A stretch of 64,000 bases of DNA, from contig NZ_JASTWE010000013.1 of NCBI RefSeq assembly GCF_030282845.1, positions 1 through 64,000 on the forward strand. Direction: 5' to 3'. This DNA is from Pseudodesulfovibrio pelocollis. GTDB taxonomy: Bacteria; Desulfobacterota; Desulfovibrionia; Desulfovibrionales; Desulfovibrionaceae. Shown piece after piece: positions 1 to 8,856 of the stretch (its first letter is position 1; each line of letters opens with the position of its first letter). A program made the translations under genes and the position numbers. A model generated the notes under the pieces. The model saw nothing but the letters and a program-made list of their open reading frames with translations. It had not been told where the DNA came from and did not search any database.

Positions 1-428
1 CGCTTCATGTCCTTGCGCTTGCAGACCACGAACTGCACGGTCACCGGCCCTGCCGAGCCCTCGCCCGCCACGGTGGTGATGCCAAAGCCCGCAGCCCGGA
101 TGGCCTGGGCGATCTCCGCACCGCGCCACGCGCTGATGATGCGCACCACCACGTTGCCAAGGGCCAGCTTCTTCTCGGCCCATATGCCCACCACGTTCCC
201 GCAGGCAAAACCAAGGGCGTAGCAGAAGCCGAGGATGGGTTCATCCCCCACCTTGAGCATCACCGCCGAGGTGCCGAAGACCCACAGGGTCATCTCAAGG
301 CAGCCCAGACAAAAGGCGGCCTTGGACTCGCCAAGCACGGTGACCATGGTCCTGACCGTGCCAAGGGTCAAGACAGCCACCTCGGCCAAAAAGACAAGCG
401 CTCCAAGGAGCAGGACATTTTCCATCAT
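1..428 (-). CDS. UPF0316 / DUF2179-type membrane protein (partial)
   Basis: The gene begins at two adjacent ATG codons (428 and 425) and runs off the left edge, leaving about 142 codons. The N terminus is hydrophobic (VLLLGALVFLAEVAVLTLGT), and at least one more membrane segment follows near residues 55-80. A soluble stretch then reads IISAWRGAEIAQAIRAAGFG and GVTTVAGEG-like sequence, matching the membrane part and the start of the cytoplasmic domain of UPF0316 proteins. The molecular function of the family is not established. It lies downstream of ilvC on the same strand, but a strong terminator stands between them, so it is probably transcribed separately. The C-terminal end is missing. Confidence 0.75.
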   Translation of the reverse strand, partial: MMENVLLLGALVFLAEVAVLTLGTVRTMVTVLGESKAAFCLGCLEMTLWVFGTSAVMLKVGDEPILGFCYALGFACGNVVGIWAEKKLALGNVVVRIISAWRGAEIAQAIRAAGFGITTVAGEGSAGPVTVQFVVCKRKDMK

Positions 429-505
429 TGCTTTTTCCCTCTCGGAAATTGTGAAGAGCGACTACTAAGGCCGCCATATACCCACGTCAAGAGGAATCTT
501 CGGAC

Positions 506-537
506 AAAAAAAGGGCGACCCCATTACGGGGCCGCCC
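506..537 (-). terminator. Rho-independent terminator downstream of ilvC
   Basis: Read on the minus strand, a ten-pair GC-rich stem with one mismatch and a five-base loop (513-537) is followed by seven consecutive T (512-506). It lies about 90 bases after the ilvC stop and closes the DUF465-ilvB-ilvN-ilvC unit. Confidence 0.85.
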
Positions 538-568
538 TGTGAAACGACAGCTCTATGGAAGCCGGGAA

Positions 569-1733
<1,165 letters not shown>

Positions 1734-2225
1734 TTATAGGTCGATCTGCATGGAACGCTGCATGGCAACGTTGCCCGTGCGGGCGATCTCCTTGATGCCG
1801 AACCGGCCGAGCAGGCTGACCAGCGCGCCGATCTTGCCCTGGTCGCCCGTGACCTCGATGGTCAACTCGTCGGTGCTGACGTCTACAACCTTGCACCGGA
1901 AGATGTCAACAATGCGCAGGATCTCGGCCCGCTTGGAGTCCTCCGCATTGACCTTGATCAGCACCATCTCCCGCTCCACTGACTTCATCTCCGTGAGATC
2001 CTTGACCTTGATGGTGGGGACCAGCTTGCGCAACTGCTTGACGATCTGCTCAATGATCTGGTCGTCGCCCTCGGCCACGATGGTCATGAGGGAAACGCCC
2101 TTCTCCAGCGTGGGCGCGACATTGAGCGAATAAATGTTGAAGCCCCGGCCGCTGAACAGCCCGGACACGCGCGAGAGGACACCCGGCTCGTTTTCGACCA
2201 TCACGGAAAGCGTGTGTTTCTTCAT
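1734..2225 (-). CDS. ilvN: Acetolactate synthase small (regulatory) subunit
   Basis: Regulatory subunit of acetohydroxyacid synthase, which binds the large subunit and gives valine feedback control. The 163-residue protein has an N-terminal ACT domain (HTLSVMVENEPGVLSRVSGL, about residues 3-75) and the C-terminal ACT-like domain typical of the IlvH type. The start at 2225 is preceded by GGAGAC at a good distance. It follows ilvB after ten bases, so the two are co-translated in one operon. The symbol ilvH would be equally valid; the length fits the longer IlvH class. Confidence 0.95.
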   Translation of the reverse strand: MKKHTLSVMVENEPGVLSRVSGLFSGRGFNIYSLNVAPTLEKGVSLMTIVAEGDDQIIEQIVKQLRKLVPTIKVKDLTEMKSVEREMVLIKVNAEDSKRAEILRIVDIFRCKVVDVSTDELTIEVTGDQGKIGALVSLLGRFGIKEIARTGNVAMQRSMQIDL

Positions 2226-2235
2226 CGTCTGTCTC

Positions 2236-3927
2236 CTAAACGAGCAGCATCTCGGTGAGCGAGGCACCGGCCGGGACCATGGGGTAGACATTCTCCTCCC
2301 TGGCCACGCGGATGTCCACGATGACCGGCTTGTCCAGGGCGAACGCCTCGCGCAGCGTCGATTCCACGTCCTTCTTCTCGGTCACGAGGAATCCGGCCGC
2401 GCCGTAGGCCTCGGCCAGCTTGACGAAGTCGGGCTGGGCGTCGAGGCAGGTCTCGCAATAGTTCTTCCGGTAAAAAAGCTCCTGCCACTGGCGGACCATG
2501 CCCAGATAGCCGTTGTTGAGGATGACGATCTTGACCGGCAGCTTGTTGCAGACCACGGTCATCATCTCCTGGATGCACATCTGGATGGAGCCGTCGCCCG
2601 CGATGTCTATGACCAGCTTGTCCGGGAAGGCGCGCTGGGCGCCCATGGCCGCGGGGAAGCCGTAGCCCATGGTGCCGAGCCCGCCCGAGGTGAGCAGCGT
2701 GTTGGGCTTGGTGTACTTGTAGAACTGGGCGGCCCACATCTGGTTCTGGCCCACCTCGGTGGCGATGATGGCGTCGCCCTTGGTGATCTCGTAAATCTTT
2801 TCCACCACATACTGCGGCTTGATGACCACGTCGTCGTCCTTGTAGGTCAGGGGGTGCTCCGCGCCCCAGGCCTGGACCTGATCGACCCACTCCTTATGGT
2901 CCGCCGCCCATTCGGTGTCGTCCAGCGATGCCTCGGACTCAGTTCGGAGTGCGGCCAGGGCCGCCTTGCAGTCTGCCACCAGGGGCACATGGACGGAGAC
3001 GTTCTTCTGGATCGAGGTGGGGTCCACGTCGATATGAATGATGGTCGCGTTGGGGGCAAAGGTGTCCACCTTGCCGGTGACCCGGTCGTCGAAGCGCGCG
3101 CCCACGGCCAGCAGCAGGTCGCAGTTGTTCACAGCCATGTTGGCCGCAAAGGTGCCGTGCATGCCCAACATGCCGAGGAAGAGCGGATCGTCGCCAGGGA
3201 AGGCCCCAAGGCCCATGAGGGTCGAGGTGACCGGGATGCGCAGGTTGCGGGCCAGCCAGGTCAGGTCCGCGTGGCTGCCCGAGGTGATCACCCCGCCGCC
3301 GGAATAGATGAGGGGCTTGCGAGCTTTCTTGAGTAGTTTCATGACCTTGCGCACCTGCCCCACATGCGGCTTGCTGGTGGGGTTGTAGCTGCGCATCTGC
3401 ACGGAATCGGGATAATTGAACTCGGCCACCTGCTGCATGACATCCTTGGGCAGGTCCACGAGGACCGGGCCGGGACGGCCGGAACGGGCCAGATAAAAGG
3501 CCTGTTTGACCGTCGCGGCCAGATCCTCGATATCCTGGACAAGGTAGTTGTGCTTGGTGCACGGCCTGGTGATGCCGACGATGTCGACCTCCTGGAAGGC
3601 GTCGTTGCCGATCAGGGCGCGCGGCACCTGTCCGGTCAAGATGACCACCGGGATGGAATCCATGTAGGCCGTGGCAATGCCAGTGACGGTGTTGGTGGCT
3701 CCGGGACCGGAAGTGACCAGACAGACCCCCACCCTGCCGGTTGCCCTGGCATAGCCGTCGGCCGCGTGGATGGCGCCCTGCTCGTGCCGCACCAGGATGT
3801 GTTCCACGGAGGAATTGGGGATCTCGTCATAGATGTCGATGACGGCTCCGCCCGGGAAACCGAACATGACCTCAACGCCTTCCTTCTCCAGACACTTGAG
3901 CAGCATCTGGGCCCCGGTCAATTTCAT
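2236..3927 (-). CDS. ilvB: Acetolactate synthase large (catalytic) subunit
   Basis: Thiamine-diphosphate enzyme that condenses two pyruvates, or pyruvate and 2-ketobutyrate, in the first common step of branched-chain amino acid synthesis. The 563-residue protein has the full architecture: N-terminal TPP-pyrimidine domain with the catalytic Glu in the [15 protein letters not shown] region (about 49-63), a central FAD-binding domain, and the C-terminal TPP motif beginning GDGSIQM and ending NN (about 435-465). The start at 3927 follows GGAGG and lies one base after the DUF465 stop, which implies translational coupling. Confidence 0.97.
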   Translation of the reverse strand: MKLTGAQMLLKCLEKEGVEVMFGFPGGAVIDIYDEIPNSSVEHILVRHEQGAIHAADGYARATGRVGVCLVTSGPGATNTVTGIATAYMDSIPVVILTGQVPRALIGNDAFQEVDIVGITRPCTKHNYLVQDIEDLAATVKQAFYLARSGRPGPVLVDLPKDVMQQVAEFNYPDSVQMRSYNPTSKPHVGQVRKVMKLLKKARKPLIYSGGGVITSGSHADLTWLARNLRIPVTSTLMGLGAFPGDDPLFLGMLGMHGTFAANMAVNNCDLLLAVGARFDDRVTGKVDTFAPNATIIHIDVDPTSIQKNVSVHVPLVADCKAALAALRTESEASLDDTEWAADHKEWVDQVQAWGAEHPLTYKDDDVVIKPQYVVEKIYEITKGDAIIATEVGQNQMWAAQFYKYTKPNTLLTSGGLGTMGYGFPAAMGAQRAFPDKLVIDIAGDGSIQMCIQEMMTVVCNKLPVKIVILNNGYLGMVRQWQELFYRKNYCETCLDAQPDFVKLAEAYGAAGFLVTEKKDVESTLREAFALDKPVIVDIRVAREENVYPMVPAGASLTEMLLV

Positions 3928-3928
3928 G

Positions 3929-4159
3929 CTACGCCTCCAGATTCCGATATTTGTCGAGAAGCGACTGCATCTTGGTCTTGCCCGCCAGCTTCTTCTTCTT
4001 GAGCTCCTTCACTTCCTGGGTCTCGGTGGGCGAGAGGAACGACTTGGTTTCCACCTTGTCGAGCAACTTTTCGTAAACGACATGCTGTTCCCAAAGAGCC
4101 CTCAGTTCGGGATCCTCGGCCCCGTACTTCTCGATGAGTTCAAGATCCTTGGCTTCCAT
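3929..4159 (-). CDS. DUF465 (YdcH-like) small helical protein
   Basis: A 76-residue, highly charged protein predicted to be a helical hairpin: [20 protein letters not shown], then [16 protein letters not shown], then a lysine-rich helix ([20 protein letters not shown]). The pattern of an 'H..YE..L..' first helix followed by 'LKKKKL..K' is typical of DUF465. The biochemical role of the family is unknown. It is immediately upstream of ilvB on the same strand with a one-base gap, so it is probably the first gene of the ilv message. No catalytic residues are apparent. Confidence 0.85.
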   Translation of the reverse strand: MEAKDLELIEKYGAEDPELRALWEQHVVYEKLLDKVETKSFLSPTETQEVKELKKKKLAGKTKMQSLLDKYRNLEA

Positions 4160-4181
4160 GTACCGCTCCTTTATTAACGGG

Positions 4182-4433
4182 TTAATGCGAGCAACCGGCC
4201 GGAGAGAGCCCGGCCCAGTCAGGCACCGCCGCCGCATCGAGAGCCAGGAGCTTCCTGCGGGTCGTCTGGCCCGACTCGATGCTCACCTGGCCCTTCTTCA
4301 CCTTCAACACATCCGCCACAAAGGCCACGAGCGCCTTGTTGGCCTTGTTGTCCACTGCCGGGGCGCGCAGCCTGATCCTGACGCACTGCTGGTAGACCCC
4401 GACGACCTCGCTCCTGCTGGCCCCGGGCTGCAC
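4182..4433 (-). CDS. DUF167 (YggU-like) protein, start uncertain
   Basis: The 83 codons from a GTG at 4433 encode the DUF167 core: VQPGASRSEVVGVY, RIRLRAPAVDNKANKALVAF and a C-terminal ESGQTTRRKLL strand. Function in the family is unknown. The family normally has 15-20 residues before VQPGASR, and here the in-frame codons upstream continue that homology (FVSRCGGGWRIAVW, ending at 4434). No ATG, GTG or TTG occurs in frame before the TGA at 4539-4541, so translation may start at a rare codon such as the ATT at 4488-4490, just after the DivIVA stop. The GTG is the only canonical start but would drop a conserved strand. Confidence 0.8.
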   Translation of the reverse strand: MQPGASRSEVVGVYQQCVRIRLRAPAVDNKANKALVAFVADVLKVKKGQVSIESGQTTRRKLLALDAAAVPDWAGLSPAGCSH

Positions 4434-4504
4434 CCAGACGGCGATGCGCCACCCGCCTCCGCATCTGCTGACAAACTCTGGAAGGGAAATATGACTGTCC
4501 CGCC

Positions 4505-5008
4505 TTATTCGACTTTCTTCAGATAGGTGAGCTTGGATTCAAGCTCCTCCACCTTGTCCCTGTCCGGATCGCTCATTTCGAGCATCTCCAGGTGGGACTT
4601 GAGCAACCCCTTGAGCTGCACCTCGAACTGGGTACGCCGCCGCTTGAGGTCCTCGATCTCCTCGTGAATCTGGGCCAGCCGGTTGTGCCCGCGCTGAACC
4701 GTGGCGTCTGCCTTGGCTCTGGCCTCGTCGAGCACGAGCTGGGCCTCCCTGGTGGCCGCGACTTTGAGATCATCCACCATCTTCTGGGTGCTCATAAGGG
4801 TGTCGCGCAGGGTTTCGTCCCGCTGCCGATACTCCTTGAGCGCCTGCTCCATCTGCTTGAGTTTCCTGCGCAGATTCTTGTGCGCCTCGGCAGACTCGCC
4901 CAGGACGTCGGCCAGCTCCAGCAGGAACTGGTCCACCTCCATGCGCGAGTACCCGATCAGGCTGCGCGAGAACTGCTTGTTGAGCAAATCGACCTTGGAA
5001 ATGGTCAC
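4505..5008 (-). CDS. DivIVA-domain coiled-coil protein
   Basis: This 167-residue protein begins with a DivIVA-type N-terminal module: TISKVDLLNKQFSRSLIGYS followed by RMEVDQFL. This module binds curved membrane at poles and septa in Gram-positive homologues. The rest is a long coiled coil (about residues 30-165, rich in E, K, R, Q and L). The start is a GTG at 5008 with a full AAGGAGG six bases upstream. Its neighbours are YggT and DUF167, an order widely seen around cell-division genes. In this Gram-negative its exact role is unknown; a scaffold for septal or polar positioning is an inference. Confidence 0.85.
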   Translation of the reverse strand: MTISKVDLLNKQFSRSLIGYSRMEVDQFLLELADVLGESAEAHKNLRRKLKQMEQALKEYRQRDETLRDTLMSTQKMVDDLKVAATREAQLVLDEARAKADATVQRGHNRLAQIHEEIEDLKRRRTQFEVQLKGLLKSHLEMLEMSDPDRDKVEELESKLTYLKKVE

Positions 5009-5032
5009 GGCAGACCTCCTTGACTCAGGGGA

Positions 5033-5341
5033 TTACATCGTCGGACCGCCGGCCAGGGAAAAGGCGAGGCGCATCAGGTTGCCGACCACGACGATTTCAC
5101 ACGCCTTGATGGCCAGAAGAACGACAATGGGAGACAGGTCGAACCCGCCCACCACGGCAAAGGGTATCCAACTGCGGACCTTGTAAAAGACCGGCTCGGT
5201 GACACCGCGCAGGAAACGCACGATGGGGTTGTAGGGATCGGGATTCACCCAGGAAAGCAGGGCGGAAATGATGACGATCCAGAAGTAGGCGTTGAGAACG
5301 ATGCCGAGGACGGTTGCGATAGCGCGGACAATCAAGTCCAT
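5033..5341 (-). CDS. YggT-family membrane protein
   Basis: A 102-residue integral membrane protein with two hydrophobic segments (about residues 5-30 and 65-95). Between them is the family signature SWVNPDPYNPIVRFLRGVTEPV, shown here in part: NPDPYNPIVRFL and TEPV. YggT proteins are linked to division-site organisation and osmotic stress, but the mechanism is not settled. GGAGG lies four bases before the ATG at 5341. It directly precedes the DivIVA-like gene on the same strand, consistent with a small cell-shape or division operon. Confidence 0.9.
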   Translation of the reverse strand: MDLIVRAIATVLGIVLNAYFWIVIISALLSWVNPDPYNPIVRFLRGVTEPVFYKVRSWIPFAVVGGFDLSPIVVLLAIKACEIVVVGNLMRLAFSLAGGPTM

Positions 5342-5430
5342 GAAGCCTCCAGAATGACGGGATAATTTTCAGTTTCCGCCAATGATGTCAATGATGATAA
5401 TTTTGCACACCAGGGTACAAGAATCAAGTC

Positions 5431-6111
5431 CTAATGCGACAGACCCGGTCCTTTGTAGCAGCGTTGCATGGCGGCCTTGATCTCCCAGAAGCTCTGGATG
5501 TGGATCTGGGCGCTCAGGCTGGCGTCGCGGTAGGCCCAAAAACGGACCTCTGCGGCGCGGGCCGTGCGCTCGTCCACCACCGAGTCGCCGATGAAGGCCA
5601 CCTCGTCCGGCGCGAGCCGATGCGCGGCCATGATCCGGTGCACACCCTCGGGGTGCGGCTTGGGAGTGGCCACCTTGCCCGAGGTGATGACAGGGAAGAA
5701 GAACCCCTCAAGGTCCATGTGCTTGAGGATGAAGTCCATGCTGTCTGTACGGCTGGTGTTCACGGCCAGCTTGAAGCCCGCGCCGCGCAGCCACCACAGG
5801 AATTCCCGGACCCCCTCGCTACGCCGCAGGTAGGGAAGCAGCGTGGTGGCGTCGAACTCCCGGATGATCTCCCACGCCCTGGAGTTCAACTCGCCCGGGG
5901 CGATGAACCGGACGGAATCCTTGTGGGTGCGGGTGTGAACGTAGTGTTTCTCCTCGTCGCTCAGGGGCGGCAGGCCGAGGCGCTCCTTGATCATGCCGTA
6001 GTAGCGCATGTTGGCTTCAAAGGAGTCGATGAGTACCCCGTCGCAGTCGAAGACGATGCACTTGAGTCCCTGTAGCAGACGGGGATTCATGAGTTGGTTG
6101 GCAAGGGCCAT
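5431..6111 (-). CDS. HAD-family phosphatase
   Basis: A 226-residue haloacid-dehalogenase-superfamily hydrolase. Motif I is FDCDGVLID (about residues 20-28, nucleophile and acid/base Asp), motif II lies in NTSRTD, the motif III lysine in KPHPEG, and motif IV in IGDSVVDE. The small helical cap between motifs I and II makes it phosphoglycolate-phosphatase-like (subfamily IA), but the substrate cannot be read from the sequence. GGAG is five bases upstream of the ATG at 6111. It follows the 266-residue unknown gene after 14 bases and is probably co-transcribed with it. Confidence 0.9.
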   Translation of the reverse strand: MALANQLMNPRLLQGLKCIVFDCDGVLIDSFEANMRYYGMIKERLGLPPLSDEEKHYVHTRTHKDSVRFIAPGELNSRAWEIIREFDATTLLPYLRRSEGVREFLWWLRGAGFKLAVNTSRTDSMDFILKHMDLEGFFFPVITSGKVATPKPHPEGVHRIMAAHRLAPDEVAFIGDSVVDERTARAAEVRFWAYRDASLSAQIHIQSFWEIKAAMQRCYKGPGLSH

Positions 6112-6125
6112 GCGCTCTCCCGTGG

Positions 6126-6926
6126 CTAGCCGATGATGGCGATGGTCAGTTCCCGCTCCGTGTCCGGCATGGACTTCAGCGGCTTGCGCCGCCCGGCGAA
6201 GCGCCAGGCTGGCTGCGTGGCCACCCGCGCCCCCTCGGGCAGCCCGGACTCCGGGTCGGCGGTCTCAAAGACGATATCCGCATCGGCCCAGGCCGCGATG
6301 ATGGCGGGCTCGGCGCAGACCAGCACGGCGTCCCCGGGCAGCAGCGTCGGCAGGGCCTCGATCATGCGCTGCCAGGGCAGGGGCATGGCTTGGCCGTCGG
6401 TCACTCCGCCGGTGTGGCTGTGGGCATTGCCCAGAATGAGCATACGCTCGTCGGCCCGATCCTCGTCGTCGAGCCCCAGAGCCGTGTCCATGGACCGCCA
6501 CGACGCCTTCACGCCCTGCTCCAGCCCCGCAAGCTCGATGGCCTTCTCCTCGAAGAACCAGGCCAGGAGCATGATGAACTGGGCGCGGGCCATGGCCTCG
6601 CCCCGGCCTTGCCCCTCGCCCTGGTCCGGCGTCTCGGCAAACCGGCGCAGGAGCTGGGACTGAATGGAGGCGGCCGATCCCTCATAGAATTCGTCCGGGG
6701 TCATGGCCCCGAAATAGGCCATCTCGCCGGGGTCCTTGAACTGCTCGCCAAAACTGACGCAGTCGCGGATCAGGGCGGCGGCGGTCCGGGGGTCCAGGGG
6801 CAGCCCCTCGGGCCTGAAGCCGCCTTCCACCGGCGCTTCGGTCATGCCCGGGTCAAAAAAACGCAGTCCCGGCAGATGGCCTGACCGGGACAGGGTCGGA
6901 TGCATATGAGGAAATGACAGCAGCAT
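6126..6926 (-). CDS. Conserved protein of unknown function (266 aa)
   Basis: I do not recognise a family for this protein. The start at 6926 is chosen because AAGGAG stands seven bases upstream; longer in-frame starts lack a site. It is soluble and acidic, with no signal peptide. There is a helical part in the middle (MARAQFIMLLAWFFEEKAIE) followed by DTALGLDDEDRADERMLILG and a C-terminal beta-rich half ending ERELTIAIIG. Upstream it is translationally close to the Cys-rich 132-residue gene, whose stop lies about 20 bases before this start. The two look like a functional pair. Confidence 0.75.
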   Translation of the reverse strand: MLLSFPHMHPTLSRSGHLPGLRFFDPGMTEAPVEGGFRPEGLPLDPRTAAALIRDCVSFGEQFKDPGEMAYFGAMTPDEFYEGSAASIQSQLLRRFAETPDQGEGQGRGEAMARAQFIMLLAWFFEEKAIELAGLEQGVKASWRSMDTALGLDDEDRADERMLILGNAHSHTGGVTDGQAMPLPWQRMIEALPTLLPGDAVLVCAEPAIIAAWADADIVFETADPESGLPEGARVATQPAWRFAGRRKPLKSMPDTERELTIAIIG

Positions 6927-6946
6927 GAACGGGCTCCTTGCTTTCA

Positions 6947-7345
6947 TCAATCGGGTCCATCGGATTGCGGGCCGGACTGGACGGGCCGCGGCAGCCGGAA
7001 ATGGCGGCAGCGTCCCTCGCACGGTGGAAGCGCCAGGCAGCATAGCCCGTCGCGCACATGGGCGCAGGCGGGCAGTTCCGCCCCGCCGCCCGACGCATAA
7101 TGGTCGCAGTCCAGGGACCGGACCATACGGGTGAACCGGCGCTCCCACAGGATCGCCACCTGCTCCTGGCCGAGTTCGAACCGCTCGGCCCGGACCAGGA
7201 AATCGTCAAAGGCCGACTCCCAGCGGGCAATGGCCCGGCATCGCCATGTCGAGCAGTACCCGGGGTTGAGGTGCTCCTCGTAAAGGCAACGGCCACGCGC
7301 GTGGTGTCGGCACTCGTCGCCGGGCAAGGGCAGAATGTCGGCCAT
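6947..7345 (-). CDS. Cysteine/histidine-rich protein of unknown function (132 aa)
   Basis: The protein has many paired Cys and His residues: CRHHARGRC near residues 12-20, YCSTWRC near 30-36, a later CDHY, and CAHVRDGLCC followed by CEGRCRHF near the C terminus. This pattern suggests a zinc or iron-sulphur binding fold, though I cannot name a family. The C-terminal tail is proline- and glycine-rich. The ATG at 7345 follows GGGAGA. It is upstream of, and nearly contiguous with, the 266-residue unknown gene. It reads away from tatA across a 224-base divergent intergenic region. Confidence 0.7.
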   Translation of the reverse strand: MADILPLPGDECRHHARGRCLYEEHLNPGYCSTWRCRAIARWESAFDDFLVRAERFELGQEQVAILWERRFTRMVRSLDCDHYASGGGAELPACAHVRDGLCCLALPPCEGRCRHFRLPRPVQSGPQSDGPD

Positions 7346-7489
7346 GGGTCTCCCTGGATGACGGCCCGGACAACGCGCCGGGACGGCCGTCCTCCATCGT
7401 CTGGATGATGTAAAGCCCGGAGGCAGGATTGTAAAGGCGCAACAGGGTTTTTCACTCCGTGGCGATGTCATGGGAAAAGTTCCATCTTC

Positions 7490-7518
7490 TTGACCTGACC
7501 CCGGGGCGGGTGTATAGC
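7490..7518 (+). promoter_or_regulatory. Sigma-70-like promoter of tatA
   Basis: TTGACC (7490-7495) and TATAGC (7513-7518) are separated by exactly 17 bases, and the expected transcript start is about 45 bases before the tatA ATG. It lies in the divergent region between the Cys-rich gene and tatA. This is predicted from sequence match only. Confidence 0.55.
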
Positions 7519-7569
7519 CTCTGACAATTCACGGTTTGACGCATCAATACCACCTTTGGAGGCTTTCTT

Positions 7570-7770
7570 ATGATCGGCGGATTCGGAGTATGGGAACTGT
7601 TGATTATCCTCGTCATCGTGCTGGTCATCTTTGGCGCCAAGAAGCTGCCTGAAATCGGCGGCGGCATCGGCAAGGCCATCAGCAACTTCAAGAAGGCCAC
7701 CAATGAGCCCGACGAGATCGACGTCACCCCGAAGTCAGAAGAGAAAAAAGAAGAAAAGAAGGACGATTAG
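7570..7770 (+). CDS. tatA: Sec-independent translocase subunit TatA
   Basis: TatA forms the pore or membrane-thinning component of twin-arginine export in the inner membrane. The 66-residue protein has the standard layout. It comprises a short N terminus, one transmembrane helix ([20 protein letters not shown], about residues 8-27), the [10 protein letters not shown] hinge, an amphipathic helix ([10 protein letters not shown]) and a charged Glu/Lys tail. GGAGG stands seven bases upstream of the ATG. It is monocistronic here, with its own promoter and a terminator. TatB and TatC are not in this window; TatE is a less likely name because of the length and tail. Confidence 0.93.
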   Translation: MIGGFGVWELLIILVIVLVIFGAKKLPEIGGGIGKAISNFKKATNEPDEIDVTPKSEEKKEEKKDD

Positions 7771-7807
7771 CCAGACCCACCACTGGCATCACCAGGGCGC
7801 ATATTTC

Positions 7808-7841
7808 GCGTCCGGCCGCTTCGGCGGCCGGACGCTTTCTT
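7808..7841 (+). terminator. Terminator of tatA
   Basis: A perfect 12-bp stem (7808-7819 with 7824-7835) is closed by a UUCG tetraloop in the stable C(UUCG)G context and followed by TTTCTT. It lies 37 bases after the tatA stop. Confidence 0.9.
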
Positions 7842-7884
7842 GTGCACCGAGCCTGATCGAATCCCCCCGCCGAATCACTCCCCC

Positions 7885-7926
7885 AAAAGACCCCCCGGAA
7901 GCCGCGCAACAGCGACTTCCGGGGGG
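7885..7926 (-). terminator. Terminator for the exported-protein pair
   Basis: On the minus strand an 11-bp GC-rich stem (7916-7926 with 7891-7901) is followed by TCTTTT. It lies about 30 bases beyond the stop of the 299-residue gene. Confidence 0.8.
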
Positions 7927-7954
7927 CCTGTTAAAACCATGCGCGTCAAGGATG

Positions 7955-8854
7955 CTACTGACCGACCTCGGTCAGCCGGTGCGTCAGGCCGCGCTGCGGA
8001 AGATAGCCGCCAAGCAGCATGGCAAAGCGCTCGCCGCTGACCAGACGCAGGTTCCAGCTCGCCCCCACCCCGGAGGGCTGCATGTCCAGCTCCACCAGTT
8101 GCACCTCCTGCACGGCCGAGTCCCAGCCGCGCAGCACCCTGTCGAACTCCAGGGCGGCATCGGACGAAAACCAGCCCGCCACAGAGAGTTCGCGCATGTC
8201 GGTGCGCAGGGCCGCGGCCTCGGGCCGGGTGAAGAACCGGCCCCACAGGTCGAACCAGACAGTGGTCATGTTCTTGCCCCTGGCGGTCCAGCGGTCGGCG
8301 CCGGCGTCGAGATGGGCCAGGAACACGCCCTCGGCCCCCTTCTCCAGGGTGAAGACCGGCGTGCCAGCCGCCTCGCGGCGAAGGCCTGTCAGGGTGACGA
8401 GATCCATCAGGGCGCTCCCCTCCTCCCCGGTCAGATTCTGGGGCAGAACCAGATTCAACGGCTGCGGGGCCGACAGGGTGGAATAGAACCCCATCTGCCT
8501 GAGGCCTTCCCGCAGGGCTGTCCTGTCGATGATCACGTCGAGGTTAAGTATCAGACCGGCGTCCATGGCCTCGGACGAGACGATATTATAGCCCTGCACA
8601 TAGGGCTTGGCGTGCTCGACCATGTACAGCCGCAGCAGTTCGGCCCGGACCTCGTCAAGTTCGGCCGGAAGCATGGTGCGCGCCTCGTCCACCACTGCCT
8701 GGGCAAAACCCTCGGCCATGGCCCCCTCGCGCAGCTGCATGGGGGAGACTCCGGCCTCGCCCGCCTTGAAAACCCGCACCGAGGCCGCCTGCGCCGTGCT
8801 GGCGAGCAGGCACAGCCACAGGCCGGTCAGCAAAATATTCCGAATAATCCGCAT
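7955..8854 (-). CDS. Exported protein of unknown function (299 aa)
   Basis: A classical signal peptide (MRIIRNILLTGLWLCLL, then ASTAQA before cleavage near residue 23) directs the protein to the periplasm. The mature part has no membrane segment and no motif I can assign. It contains an internal region DAGLILNLDVIIDRTALREGL and a beta-rich C terminus with QEVQLVELDMQPSG. It begins two bases after the stop of the upstream 310-residue exported protein, so the two are translationally coupled. A role in envelope or surface-organelle assembly is possible, but the sequence does not show it. Confidence 0.75.
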   Translation of the reverse strand: MRIIRNILLTGLWLCLLASTAQAASVRVFKAGEAGVSPMQLREGAMAEGFAQAVVDEARTMLPAELDEVRAELLRLYMVEHAKPYVQGYNIVSSEAMDAGLILNLDVIIDRTALREGLRQMGFYSTLSAPQPLNLVLPQNLTGEEGSALMDLVTLTGLRREAAGTPVFTLEKGAEGVFLAHLDAGADRWTARGKNMTTVWFDLWGRFFTRPEAAALRTDMRELSVAGWFSSDAALEFDRVLRGWDSAVQEVQLVELDMQPSGVGASWNLRLVSGERFAMLLGGYLPQRGLTHRLTEVGQ

Positions 8855-8856
8855 GG

